The position numbers were made by a program, and so were the translations under genes. The notes under the pieces were generated by a model. That model saw only the letters and a list, made by a program, of their open reading frames with translations, was not told the origin of the DNA and made no database searches. Shown one piece after another: positions 55,312-63,661 of a stretch of 64,000 bases of DNA. Every line of letters starts with the position of its first letter. The first letter of the stretch is position 1. Source of the stretch: Gammaproteobacteria bacterium HGW-Gammaproteobacteria-2 (GTDB taxonomy: Bacteria > Pseudomonadota > Gammaproteobacteria > Xanthomonadales > Xanthomonadaceae); the NCBI GenBank assembly GCA_002840015.1, contig PGZE01000027.1, positions 17,390 through 81,389 of the forward strand. Reading direction: 5' to 3'.

Positions 55312-57356
55312 TCGGTCGCGACGAGGAAATCCGTCGCACCATCCAGGTGCTGCAACGGCGCACCAAGAACAACCCGGTGCTGATCGGTGAGCCGGGCGTC
55401 GGCAAGACCGCCATCGTCGAGGGCCTTGCCCAGCGCATCGTCAATGGCGAGGTGCCCGAAGGCCTGCGCGGTCGGCGGGTGTTGTCGCTCGACATGGGCC
55501 TGCTGATTGCCGGGGCCAAGTTTCGCGGCGATTTCGAGGAACGGCTCAAAGGCGTGCTCAGCGATCTGGCCAAGCAGGAAGGCAATGTCATCCTGTTTAT
55601 CGACGAACTGCATACCATGGTTGGCGCCGGCAAGGCCGAGGGTTCGATGGACGCCGGCAACATGCTCAAGCCGGCGCTGGCGCGCGGCGAACTGCATTGC
55701 ATCGGCGCCACCACCCTCGATGAATACCGCAAATACGTGGAGAAGGACGCCGCACTGGAGCGACGGTTCCAGAAGGTGCTGGTCGGTGAGCCCAGCGTCG
55801 AGGACACCATCGCCATTTTGCGCGGCTTGAAGGAGCGCTACGCGGTGCATCACGGGGTGGAAATCACCGATCCTGCGATCGTTGCCGCAGCGACGCTCAG
55901 CCATCGCTACATCGCTGACCGGCAGTTGCCGGACAAGGCGATCGACCTGATGGACGAGGCGGCATCGCGGATCCGCATGGAGATCGATTCCAAGCCCGAA
56001 GAAATGGATCGCATGGAACGCCGTCTGATCCAGCTCAAGATCCAGCGCGAGGCCTTGAAGAAAGAAAAAGACGCCGAGTCAAAACAGCGGCTGGCTGATC
56101 TGGAAGCCGAGATCGACACCTTGGAGCGGCAGTTCTCGGATCTGGAAGAAGTGTGGAAGGCGGAGAAGGCATCGCTTACCGGTGCGACCAAGATCAAGGA
56201 ACAGATCGAACAACTCAAGATCGAGTTGGATGCCGCGCACCGCCATCAGGACCTGGCGCGTGCCTCGGAAATCCAGTACGGCAAATTGCCGGAACTGGAA
56301 CGCCAGCTCAAGACCGCACAGGAAGCCGAGACCAAGGGCTTCACGCTTTTGCAGGACAAGGTGACTGCGGAGGAAATCGCCGAAGTGGTGAGTCGCTGGA
56401 CAGGCATCCCGGTCAGCAAGATGCTGGAAGGCGAGCGCGAGAAGCTGCTGAAGATGGAAGATGCCTTGCATGCGCGCGTCATCGGCCAGGACGAAGCGGT
56501 AAAGGCGGTGTCCGACGCGATCCGGCGTTCGCGCGCCGGCCTGTCCGATCCGAACCGGCCGAACGGCTCGTTCCTGTTTCTCGGCCCAACCGGTGTCGGC
56601 AAGACCGAGCTGTGCAAGGCGCTGGCCGGGTTTCTGTTCGATACCGAAGAAGCCATGGTGCGCATCGACATGAGCGAGTTCATGGAGAAGCACTCGGTCG
56701 CTCGCCTGATCGGCGCGCCGCCGGGCTATGTCGGCTACGAGGAAGGCGGCTACCTCACCGAGGCGGTGCGGCGCCGGCCGTATTCGGTGTTGCTGCTCGA
56801 TGAGGTGGAGAAGGCGCACCCCGACGTGTTCAACGTGCTGCTGCAGGTACTCGATGATGGGCGTCTCACCGACGGCCAGGGCCGTACCGTGGATTTTCGC
56901 AACACGGTGATCGTGATGACTTCGAACCTTGGCTCCAATCTGATCCAGGAGCTGTCCGGCGATGACTCACCGGAGGCGTACACCCAGATCAAGGCGTCGG
57001 TGATGGGCGCGGTGCAGGGCCATTTCCGGCCCGAGTTCATCAACCGGCTCGACGAGATCGTGGTGTTTCATCCGCTGGCCAAGGATCAGATTCGCGCCAT
57101 CGCCGCGATCCAGACCCAGCACCTGCAAAAGCGTTTGGCCGAGCGCCAGATCAAGCTGGAACTCAGCGATGCCGCACTCGCCCTGCTCGGCGATGCCGGC
57201 TTCGACCCGGTTTACGGTGCGCGCCCGCTCAAGCGCGCTATCCAGCAGCAATTGGAGAACCCGTTGGCGCAGAAAATCCTGTCCGGTGCGTTCGCTTCAG
57301 GTGATGTGGTGCACGTTGATGCCACGGCCGGCGCGCTGGTGTTTCGCAAGAGATGA
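55251..57356 (+). CDS. clpB: Chaperone ClpB, main part (out of frame with its 5' end)
   Basis: 701 residues from the first ATG, but homology begins at 55239 ([34 protein letters not shown]). It contains AAA-1 with Walker [10 protein letters not shown], Walker B FIDELHTM, the ClpB middle coiled-coil domain (about 145-260 of this frame; [24 protein letters not shown]), and AAA-2 with Walker [22 protein letters not shown] and the C-terminus [19 protein letters not shown]. coli also makes an N-domainless ClpB from an internal start, so an ATG here could give a working short form if the break is real. Confidence 0.93.
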   Translation: MEKYTIDLTARAESGKLDPVIGRDEEIRRTIQVLQRRTKNNPVLIGEPGVGKTAIVEGLAQRIVNGEVPEGLRGRRVLSLDMGLLIAGAKFRGDFEERLKGVLSDLAKQEGNVILFIDELHTMVGAGKAEGSMDAGNMLKPALARGELHCIGATTLDEYRKYVEKDAALERRFQKVLVGEPSVEDTIAILRGLKERYAVHHGVEITDPAIVAAATLSHRYIADRQLPDKAIDLMDEAASRIRMEIDSKPEEMDRMERRLIQLKIQREALKKEKDAESKQRLADLEAEIDTLERQFSDLEEVWKAEKASLTGATKIKEQIEQLKIELDAAHRHQDLARASEIQYGKLPELERQLKTAQEAETKGFTLLQDKVTAEEIAEVVSRWTGIPVSKMLEGEREKLLKMEDALHARVIGQDEAVKAVSDAIRRSRAGLSDPNRPNGSFLFLGPTGVGKTELCKALAGFLFDTEEAMVRIDMSEFMEKHSVARLIGAPPGYVGYEEGGYLTEAVRRRPYSVLLLDEVEKAHPDVFNVLLQVLDDGRLTDGQGRTVDFRNTVIVMTSNLGSNLIQELSGDDSPEAYTQIKASVMGAVQGHFRPEFINRLDEIVVFHPLAKDQIRAIAAIQTQHLQKRLAERQIKLELSDAALALLGDAGFDPVYGARPLKRAIQQQLENPLAQKILSGAFASGDVVHVDATAGALVFRKR

Positions 57357-57665
57357 TGCCGATTAGAGCATTGGGTCCGCAAAGGACGCAAAAGACGCAA
57401 ATGAAAGCACGTCAAAATAGCGGCAGCATGAAACGATTTGCTTCTGAGGAATGAAACGGAAAAGCCCACGGCGCGGGTAGAGGCTGCTCTCGCACATCCA
57501 TGTGCCACGCGGCACTCGGGCGTCGCCCCATCGCGCAGCGAGACTCATCATGATCCATTGCGTCTTTTGCGTCTTTTGCGTTCTTTGCGGACTGCTGTTG
57601 TGCTTGGCTGGTCGGTGTTCGCAGTGCAGCGCGGAAACACCGACGGCCACTTCCCGCCGCGCGCG
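57357..57665. repeat. 309-bp gene-free repeat region between clpB and ilvE
   Basis: GTCCGCAAAGGACGCAAA-type repeat at 57373-57403 and its inverted partner at 57556-57592 (four near-heptamers TTGCGTC/TTTTGCG). They enclose a 150-bp interior. Its part 57476-57549 (GGTAGAGGCTGCTCTCGC ... CATCGCGCAGCGAGACTCATC) is homologous to 52655-52725. No gene seen; the stretch between clpB and ilvE is convergent. Confidence 0.75.
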
Positions 57666-58592
57666 TTACGCGTCGTCCAGCAACTCCAGCCAGCCATGAC
57701 GATCCGGCGTCTTGCCGGAGAACAGGCCGAAGAACAGCTCCTGAATTCTGCCGGTCAGCGGACCGGGCTTGCCGCTGCCGACCGGCTTGCCATCGACCGA
57801 TCGGATCGGGGTGATCTCGGCGGCGGTGCCGCACATGAACAACTCATCGCACAGGTACAGGTATTCACGCGGCATTTCGCGCTCCACCACCGCGATGCCG
57901 GCATCGCGCGCCAGCCGCATGATGCAATCGCGGGTGAAGCCGTTGAGGATCGCCGAGCTGACCGGCGTGGTATGCAATGCACCATCGAACACCAGGAACA
58001 GGTTTTCGCCCGCGCCTTCGGATAACAGGCCGTTATGCGCCAGTGCAATCCCTTCGCCGAAACCCAGGCGCCGCGCCTCGCGCGCGATCAATTGTCCGGA
58101 CAGGTAATTGCCGCCGGCCTTGGCGCCGGTGGGGATGGTGTTGGGCGCCATCCGCTGCCAACTCGATACGCAGGCATCGATACCCGCTTCCAGCGCGCCT
58201 TCACCCAAGTAGGGCCCCATCGGCCACGCAGCGACGGCAACATCGGTTGGACAGTCAGCGCTCAAGCCAAAGCCGCCGAGGCCACGAAAAGCGACTGGGC
58301 GCAGATAGGCGCTGGTCAAGCCGTTGGCACGCATCACCTCGCGGCTGGCATCGCTCAACTGCTGCAGTGAGTAGGGGATGGCGATGTCATAAATCCTGGC
58401 CGACTGGAACAACCGCCGAAGGTGGTCGGTGAGCCGGAAGATCGCCGGGCCATCGGCGGTTTGATAGCTGCGAATGCCCTCGAAAACCGAGGAGCCATAA
58501 TGCAGGGCATGCGCCATGACATGGGTGGTGGCTTGCGCCCAGGGTTTGAGTTGGCCGTTGTGCCAGATGTGTTCCGGGTAGGTTTGCGACAT
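57666..58592 (-). CDS. ilvE: Branched-chain amino acid aminotransferase
   Basis: PLP fold-type IV enzyme that makes and breaks Leu, Ile and Val. 308 residues (E. coli 309). PLP-lysine is K158 in IPTGAKAGGNYLSG; GLLSEGAGENLFLVFDG and LFMCGTAAEITPIRSVDG are typical. Start ATG 58592 (MSQTYPEHIWHNGQ) by homology to E. coli IlvE; upstream codons look non-coding. The ribosome site is weak. Connects with leucine dehydrogenase elsewhere in the window, which interconverts the same keto acid. Confidence 0.94.
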   Translation of the reverse strand: MSQTYPEHIWHNGQLKPWAQATTHVMAHALHYGSSVFEGIRSYQTADGPAIFRLTDHLRRLFQSARIYDIAIPYSLQQLSDASREVMRANGLTSAYLRPVAFRGLGGFGLSADCPTDVAVAAWPMGPYLGEGALEAGIDACVSSWQRMAPNTIPTGAKAGGNYLSGQLIAREARRLGFGEGIALAHNGLLSEGAGENLFLVFDGALHTTPVSSAILNGFTRDCIMRLARDAGIAVVEREMPREYLYLCDELFMCGTAAEITPIRSVDGKPVGSGKPGPLTGRIQELFFGLFSGKTPDRHGWLELLDDA

Positions 58593-58733
58593 GGGCTTGA
58601 TCCGGTGGTGATGGCAGAGTGTAACCGGGCTCGACCACAAGGGCTGAAAAGTTGGTTGGGAACAAGCCGGGCACATGCTTTGATCGGTCCCCGCAGCGTA
58701 CGCAATGTGTTCAGGCCCGGCACTTTGACCGCT

Positions 58734-58773
58734 TTTTTTGCAACCTTTGCGACCTTTGCGGACTGCTGCTGGT
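58734..58773. repeat. GCAAAGGACG-family repeat (reverse orientation)
   Basis: CTTTGCGACCTTTGCGGACTG at about 58744-58763, with flanks, resembles the repeat at 57556-57592. In the 223-bp gap between ilvE and metF. Confidence 0.55.
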
Positions 58774-58815
58774 TTTGATCACACGACTCGCAGATACAGC
58801 GACCAATCCCGGGTT

Positions 58816-59550
58816 CTACTGCAGCCGATCCAGCACCGCCAGCGTGGGCCGCGCCAGATTCATCGTATAAAAATGCAGCGCCGGCGCGCCACCAGCCAAC
58901 AGCCGCTGGCACATGCCGGCGACCAGGTCGGTGGCGAACTCGCGGACCGCTTCACGATCATCACCAAACGCCGCCATGTGCTTGACCACCCAGCGCGGAA
59001 TCTCGGCGCCACAGCCCTCCGAGAAGCGTCGCAACTGGGCGAAATTGACGATCGGCATGATCCCGGGCAGGATCGGAATGTCGATGCCAAGCCGCCGTGC
59101 GGCATCCACGAAGTGAAAGTAGGCATCGGCATTGTAGAAATACTGGGTGATCGCCGCATCGGCGCCGGCATCCACCTTCAACTTGAAATGGGCGAGGTCG
59201 GCGGCGGCATGATCGGCCTGCGGATGGGTTTCCGGGTAGCAACCCACCAGTACTTCAAACGCGTCGCCGTGCTCGGCACGGATGAAGCCGACCAGCTCCG
59301 AGGCGTAGCGAAAATCGCCGGCACGGGCCATGCCCGAGGGCATGTCGCCACGCAGAGCCACCAGGCGCTTGCAGCCCTGGGCGCGATATTGCGCCAGCAA
59401 CGTCCGGATCTCCTCACGGCTGCCGCCGACGCAGGAGATGTGTGGTGTGGCGTCCAGGCCGAATGTGTCGTGCAGACGCCGCACCGTCTCCGGCGTGTAA
59501 CTCAGGGTCGAGCCGCCGGCACCAAAGGTCACCGACACATATGCACTCAT
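58816..59550 (-). CDS. metF: 5,10-methylenetetrahydrofolate reductase, N-terminally shortened
   Basis: FAD enzyme making 5-methyl-THF for methionine synthase; 244 residues. The fold is recognisable from YVSVTFGAGGSTLSY (residue 4 onward), through LVALRGDMPSG, GCYPETHP and KVDAGADAAITQYFYNADAYFHFVDAARR, to HFYTMNLARP at the end. Normal MetF begins with a strand carrying FEFFPPK, whose Glu (E28 in E. coli) protonates FAD/substrate; here that strand and about 30-40 codons are absent. The ATG 59550 has a strong GGAGG 7 bases before, so the native start is present and a gap lies just after codon 3. As written it would be inactive. Shares the control region with metX. Confidence 0.93.
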   Translation of the reverse strand: MSAYVSVTFGAGGSTLSYTPETVRRLHDTFGLDATPHISCVGGSREEIRTLLAQYRAQGCKRLVALRGDMPSGMARAGDFRYASELVGFIRAEHGDAFEVLVGCYPETHPQADHAAADLAHFKLKVDAGADAAITQYFYNADAYFHFVDAARRLGIDIPILPGIMPIVNFAQLRRFSEGCGAEIPRWVVKHMAAFGDDREAVREFATDLVAGMCQRLLAGGAPALHFYTMNLARPTLAVLDRLQ

Positions 59551-59643
59551 GGCAACCCCTCCGTGTTGCCGCCTATTATATCGCTTCATGCGGATAAAGC
59601 GATTGACAGATGCAGAATCCTGTTATAGCCTTCATCCATCCGA

Positions 59644-59745
59644 CTCATCGAGACCGGCTGAGGGACAGGCCCTTAGACGCCGGGGCAACCAGCAGGAAAC
59701 TGCAAGGTGCCAAATCCTACGGTGGCAATGCCACTGAAAGATGAG
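59644..59745 (+). ncRNA. SAM-I (S-box) riboswitch upstream of metX-metB
   Basis: P1 is CTCATC (59644-59649) with GATGAG (59740-59745). Inside lie the family's fixed elements in order: GAGGGACAGGCCC, the GGCAACC junction (about 59684-59690), then GGTGCCAAATCC (59706-59717), and GAAAGATGAG at the 3' end. It binds S-adenosylmethionine and shuts off methionine genes when SAM is plentiful. A hairpin that masks the metX ribosome site follows at 59798-59821. Confidence 0.92.
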
Positions 59746-59797
59746 CCGTAGCGATTGCCGCAAGGCAGTTGCCGCGCGATTCCCCATGTGGGCTCGC

Positions 59798-59821
59798 CGG
59801 GTCGGATCACTACAGGACCCG
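59798..59821 (+). promoter_or_regulatory. Ribosome-site-masking hairpin, likely riboswitch output
   Basis: CGGGTC (59798-59803), loop of 12 bases, GACCCG (59816-59821). The right arm overlaps the AGGA Shine-Dalgarno of metX (59815-59818), 9 bases before GTG 59827. No T-run follows, so control is more likely on translation than by termination. Confidence 0.6.
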
Positions 59822-59826
59822 ATGCC

Positions 59827-60816
59827 GTGAGCGCGAACCGAGCCGAAACCCACCCGTGTACCAGCGGCACGCCTGAACTGGGGGTGCGGCACGCCGTGAT
59901 CGACGGCGCGCTGGAAGGCGTTGCCGCCGAAGTCGAAATCCGTTTTGCGCGCTACGGCCGCGCCGACGCGCCGTGCATCGTGGGTATGGGCGGCATTTCG
60001 GCTTCGCGCCACGTCGGCGATTGGTGGGCTGCGCACGTTGGCCCGGGCAGGGCGCTCGACACCCGTTACTACTCGGTACTGGGGTTCGATTACCTGTCCG
60101 CGTTGCCTGCGGGCTGGAGCGGCATCAGTCCGCACGATCAGGCCGCGACGTTGTGCGCGTTGCTGGATGCCCTCGGGATCGAACGCACGCATGCGCTGGT
60201 CGGCGCTTCGTATGGCGGCGCGGTGGCGCTGGCGTTCGCCGAGCGTTATCCCGCCCGGCTCGGCTCGGCATTGGTGCTGTCGATGGCTGAACGCCCGTCG
60301 CCGATGGCGTCGGCGTTGCGTGCGTTGCAACGCGATCTGTTGCGCCTCGGCGACGACCTGGGCTTCCAGGCCGAAGCGGTGGCGATGGCGCGTGCGCTGG
60401 CGATCACCACCTACCGCACTGACGCCGAGTTTTCGCGGCGGTTCGCCGGCAGCCCTGAACGGCAGGGCGGCTGCTGGCGCTTGCCGGTGGAAGGTTACCT
60501 GCGCGCACAGGGTGAGCGCTTCGCCCGTCAGTTCGATGCCGACGCCTACCGCGTGCTGTCCGAATCGCTGGACCTGCATCAGGTCGATCCGCACCGCCTG
60601 CACGCCGCGCTGCATTTGCTGGCGGTCGATCAGGATCGGCTGGTGCCGCGCGCCGACATCCAGGCGCTGGCGCGCGCCACCGGCGCCTCATTCACCTGTC
60701 TGGCTTCGGACTACGGACACGACGCGTTTTTGAAGGAACCCGCCGCGATCGGCGACTGGTTGGCGGCCTGTCTGCAACAGGACTTGCGAATGCGAAGGCC
60801 AGCGTTGAGCGCTTGA
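59827..60816 (+). CDS. metX: Homoserine O-acyltransferase, MetX type
   Basis: Alpha/beta-hydrolase that acylates homoserine (acetyl or succinyl; in this order MetX-type proteins often use succinyl-CoA) as the first committed step to methionine. 329 residues. Nucleophile Ser128 in VGASYGGAVAL, Asp in LLAVDQDRLVP, His in DYGHDAFLKE; the lid part SALRALQRDLLRL and AITTYRTDAEFSRRF are typical. Start is taken as GTG 59827; an earlier open frame crosses the riboswitch. Followed by metB, 38 bp after the stop. The SAM riboswitch controls the pair. Confidence 0.9.
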   Translation: MSANRAETHPCTSGTPELGVRHAVIDGALEGVAAEVEIRFARYGRADAPCIVGMGGISASRHVGDWWAAHVGPGRALDTRYYSVLGFDYLSALPAGWSGISPHDQAATLCALLDALGIERTHALVGASYGGAVALAFAERYPARLGSALVLSMAERPSPMASALRALQRDLLRLGDDLGFQAEAVAMARALAITTYRTDAEFSRRFAGSPERQGGCWRLPVEGYLRAQGERFARQFDADAYRVLSESLDLHQVDPHRLHAALHLLAVDQDRLVPRADIQALARATGASFTCLASDYGHDAFLKEPAAIGDWLAACLQQDLRMRRPALSA

Positions 60817-60854
60817 GTCCGCCTTCGTCAGCCCGTCAATACGAGATCATCACT

Positions 60855-62066
60855 ATGAGCCTGCAATCCGCTACCCGCGCCGTTCGTACCGGCATCGACA
60901 CCGACCCCAACTTCGGCGCGGTGATTCCGCCGCTGCACCTGTCGACCAACTTTTCATTCGCTGGCCTCGATGGCAAGCGCCGCTACGACTACACCCGCAG
61001 CGGCAACCCCACCCGCGACCTGTTGGCTGAGGCCTTGAGCGAGCTCGAAGGCGGCGCTGGTGCGGTGATCACCGCCAGCGGCATGGCGGCGGTCGGGTTG
61101 GTGCTGGAACTGCTTGAGCCGGGCCAGTTGCTGGTGGTGCCGCACGATTGCTACGGCGGCTCGCACCGCTTGTTTCGCGCCTGTGCCGGCAAGGGCCGCT
61201 TCGAGCTGGCGGTGATCGATTTTCACGACCCCGCTGCGCTGGGCGCAGCGTTGGCGCGCGGCCCGGCCATGGTGTGGATCGAAACCCCCAGCAACCCGTT
61301 GCTGCGTATCACCGACATCCGTCATGTCGCCGCGGCGGCGAAGGCGATCGGCGCGAAGGTGGTGGTCGACAACACCTTCCTGTCGCCGGCGCTGCAACAG
61401 CCGATCGCCCTCGGCGCCGATATCGTGGTCCATTCCACCACCAAATACATCAACGGCCACAGCGATGTGGTCGGTGGTGCGGTGGTGGCAGCCGACGCGG
61501 CACTGCACGAAACCCTGGCATGGTGGGCCAACGCGAGCGGTGTCACCGGCGCGCCGTTCGACAGTTACCTCACCCTGCGCGGCCTGCGCACCCTGAATGT
61601 GCGGCTGCGTGTGCATCAGGAAAACACTCTGGTGCTGGCCGAGCATCTGGCGGCGCATGCGGCGGTGGCCGCGGTGCATTTTCCCGGCCTCGCCAGTCAT
61701 CCAGGGCATGCGCTGGCAGCGCGGCAGCAGGCCGGATTCGGCGCCATGCTCAGCTTCGATCTGCATGGCGGCGTGGCCGCCGTGCGCGCCTTCGTCGATG
61801 GTCTGGCCTGCTTTACTCTTGCCGAATCACTGGGTGGGGTGGAGAGCCTGATTGCGCACCCGGCGAGCATGACCCATGCCGCGATGCCCGAGGAAGCGCG
61901 CCGTGCCGCCGGCATTGGCGATGGCCTGTTGCGGCTGTCGGTGGGGATCGAGGATGTGGGTGATCTGCGTGCCGACCTCGATGCTGCGTTAACCCGTGCA
62001 GAAGTTGTGGTTTGCGAGGGGTCGCCCACAGGGTGGGCTACAAAAAGCCTCGGCGTACATCTGTAG
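60855..62066 (+). CDS. metB: Cystathionine gamma-synthase with a REP-derived C-terminal tail
   Basis: PLP enzyme joining acyl-homoserine and cysteine to cystathionine. 403 residues. PLP-lysine K197 in VHSTTKYINGHSDVVGG; DYTRSGNPTRDLL at 45-57 and TLAESLGGVESLIAHPASMTHAAMP are typical of the Cys/Met PLP family. The last 15 residues (GSPTGWATKSLGVHL) are coded by a REP repeat that starts at 62021, so the natural stop has been lost or displaced. Start ATG 60855 (MSLQSATRAVRTG). Second gene of the riboswitch-controlled pair. Gamma-synthase is preferred over gamma-lyase because of the metX context. Confidence 0.9.
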   Translation: MSLQSATRAVRTGIDTDPNFGAVIPPLHLSTNFSFAGLDGKRRYDYTRSGNPTRDLLAEALSELEGGAGAVITASGMAAVGLVLELLEPGQLLVVPHDCYGGSHRLFRACAGKGRFELAVIDFHDPAALGAALARGPAMVWIETPSNPLLRITDIRHVAAAAKAIGAKVVVDNTFLSPALQQPIALGADIVVHSTTKYINGHSDVVGGAVVAADAALHETLAWWANASGVTGAPFDSYLTLRGLRTLNVRLRVHQENTLVLAEHLAAHAAVAAVHFPGLASHPGHALAARQQAGFGAMLSFDLHGGVAAVRAFVDGLACFTLAESLGGVESLIAHPASMTHAAMPEEARRAAGIGDGLLRLSVGIEDVGDLRADLDAALTRAEVVVCEGSPTGWATKSLGVHL

Positions 62067-62182
62067 GTCGCCCACAGGGTGGGCTCCTGCAGAGCCGAAC
62101 ACCGCTCCTCTGTGGGAGCGCACCCTGTGCGCGACCGTAATTTCTTAAATCGCGGTGTGCTGGTCGCCCACAGGGTGAGCCC
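62021..62182. repeat. Cluster of four REP-like units after metB
   Basis: GTCGCCCACAGGGTGGGCTA-type units at 62021-62041 (inside metB), 62067-62087 and 62163-62182 (one change), plus a reversed variant GGAGCGCACCCTGTGCGCGA at 62115-62135. Spacing is about 46-48 bp, so the units repeat regularly. A weaker GCCCGCCCTGCGGGCGAGCC lies at 62217-62236. Confidence 0.8.
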
Positions 62183-62287
62183 TATCAAAAAAACGGTCGC
62201 GTTCACCGGTAGCAGCCCGCCCTGCGGGCGAGCCAAAAAACCGTTAGCAGCCAATGCAGCATCCCACACGCGATGACGATGTGCTTT

Positions 62288-63661
62288 TCAAATCGCACGC
62301 ACACGAAAATTGCGGCCTTTGATCTTGCCAGTGCTCAATCGCTTGAGTGCCTGCGCCAACAGTTCGCGCCGGATCGCAACGTAGGAGCGGGTAGGGAAGA
62401 TGTCGATCTTGCCTATGGCATCGGCCTTCAGGCCGGCATCACCGGTCAAAGCACCGAGAATATCGCCAGCGCGCAGCTTGTCGGTTTTGCCGGCATCGAT
62501 GCGCAGCGTTGCCATCTTCGGCTGCGGCGCCTCACCGCTGCGTGTGCGCAGCGGCACCACGCTGGCCCAGCGATACTGCTGGCCATGCTGATCGCGCAGC
62601 GCATGCGCGCGCGGCATCTCGCGCGGTGCGACCAGGCTCAACGCCAAGCCACCACGCCCGGCACGGCCAGTACGTCCGATCCGATGCAGATATACGTCCG
62701 GGTCGCTCGGCAGCTCATAATTGATGACCGCCGCCAGGTCCTTGATGTCGAGGCCACGCGCAGCAACATCGCTAGCGGCCAACACGTTGCAACTGCCATT
62801 GGCGAAACGCAGCAAAATCTCGTCGCGGTCGCGCTGCTCCATGTCGCCATGCAACGCCAGTGCGCTGAAGCCGAACCCGTGCAGCGCGGTAACCAGTTCT
62901 TCGGTATCGCGGCGCATATTGCAGAACACCACGGCCGAATCAGGACGGTGCGCCAGCAGCAATGCGGCCAGCGCACTTGCACGTTGTGCTGCGTCCACTT
63001 CGTGAAAAATCTGCTCGATCTCTGGTTGTTCGACTGCCGCTTCGACGGTGATTTGCGCCGGCTCACGCATCAGGCTTGGCGCCAGTTCACGGATCGCGGC
63101 GGGGAAGGTGGCAGAAAACAATAGGGTCTGGCGCTCCTTGCCGGTCTTGCTGGCGATCTGCCGGATATCCTCCTCAAAACCCATGTCGAGCATGCGATCG
63201 GCCTCATCCAACACCAGAGTGCGCACGCTGCCCAGCTTGAGTGCCTGCTGCTTGAGCAGTTCCAGCACCCGTCCCGGTGTGCCCACGATCAGATGCGGCG
63301 GCCGGCCCAGCGAGGCGAGTTGCGGCCGCAGCGATACGCCACCGGTCAGCAGCAGCACCTTGAAGTTGGCAATGCCGGTGGCAAGCTTGCGGATTTCCTT
63401 GGCGACCTGATCGGCCAGTTCGCGGGTGGGGCACAGCACCAGCGCCTGTACCCGCGCGTTGGACGCATCGATGCGCTGCAACAGACCCAAACCGAAGGCG
63501 GCGGTCTTGCCGCTGCCGGTAGGCGCCTGGGCGATCAGGTCGCGTCCGGCAAGGATCAGAGGCAGGCCCTGCGCCTGAACCGGTGTCATATTGATATAAC
63601 CCAGGGCGTCGAGCCCCTGGCTCAGGGTGGGGTCGAGTTCAAGTGTGGCGAAAGTTTTCAT
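62288..63661 (-). CDS. dbpA: ATP-dependent RNA helicase DbpA
   Basis: DEAD-box helicase that remodels the 50S subunit around hairpin 92 of 23S rRNA. 457 residues, the E. coli length. Q motif TPVQAQGLP, motif I APTGSGKT, Ia PTRELADQ, motif II LDEADRML, III SATF, V ARGLDIKDL and VI YLHRIGRTGRAGRGG. The C-terminal RNA-binding domain specific to DbpA is seen as LRIDAGKTDKLRAGDILGALTGDAGLKADAIGKIDIFPTRSYVAI. Convergent with metB. Confidence 0.95.
   Translation of the reverse strand: MKTFATLELDPTLSQGLDALGYINMTPVQAQGLPLILAGRDLIAQAPTGSGKTAAFGLGLLQRIDASNARVQALVLCPTRELADQVAKEIRKLATGIANFKVLLLTGGVSLRPQLASLGRPPHLIVGTPGRVLELLKQQALKLGSVRTLVLDEADRMLDMGFEEDIRQIASKTGKERQTLLFSATFPAAIRELAPSLMREPAQITVEAAVEQPEIEQIFHEVDAAQRASALAALLLAHRPDSAVVFCNMRRDTEELVTALHGFGFSALALHGDMEQRDRDEILLRFANGSCNVLAASDVAARGLDIKDLAAVINYELPSDPDVYLHRIGRTGRAGRGGLALSLVAPREMPRAHALRDQHGQQYRWASVVPLRTRSGEAPQPKMATLRIDAGKTDKLRAGDILGALTGDAGLKADAIGKIDIFPTRSYVAIRRELLAQALKRLSTGKIKGRNFRVRAI

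Noticed and set aside
58738..59628. Open frame antisense to metF
   Set aside because: Mirror of metF; no support.
62021..62236. CRISPR array
   Set aside because: Repeats are imperfect palindromes of the REP type in both orientations, one inside a gene; there are no uniform spacers and no cas genes.
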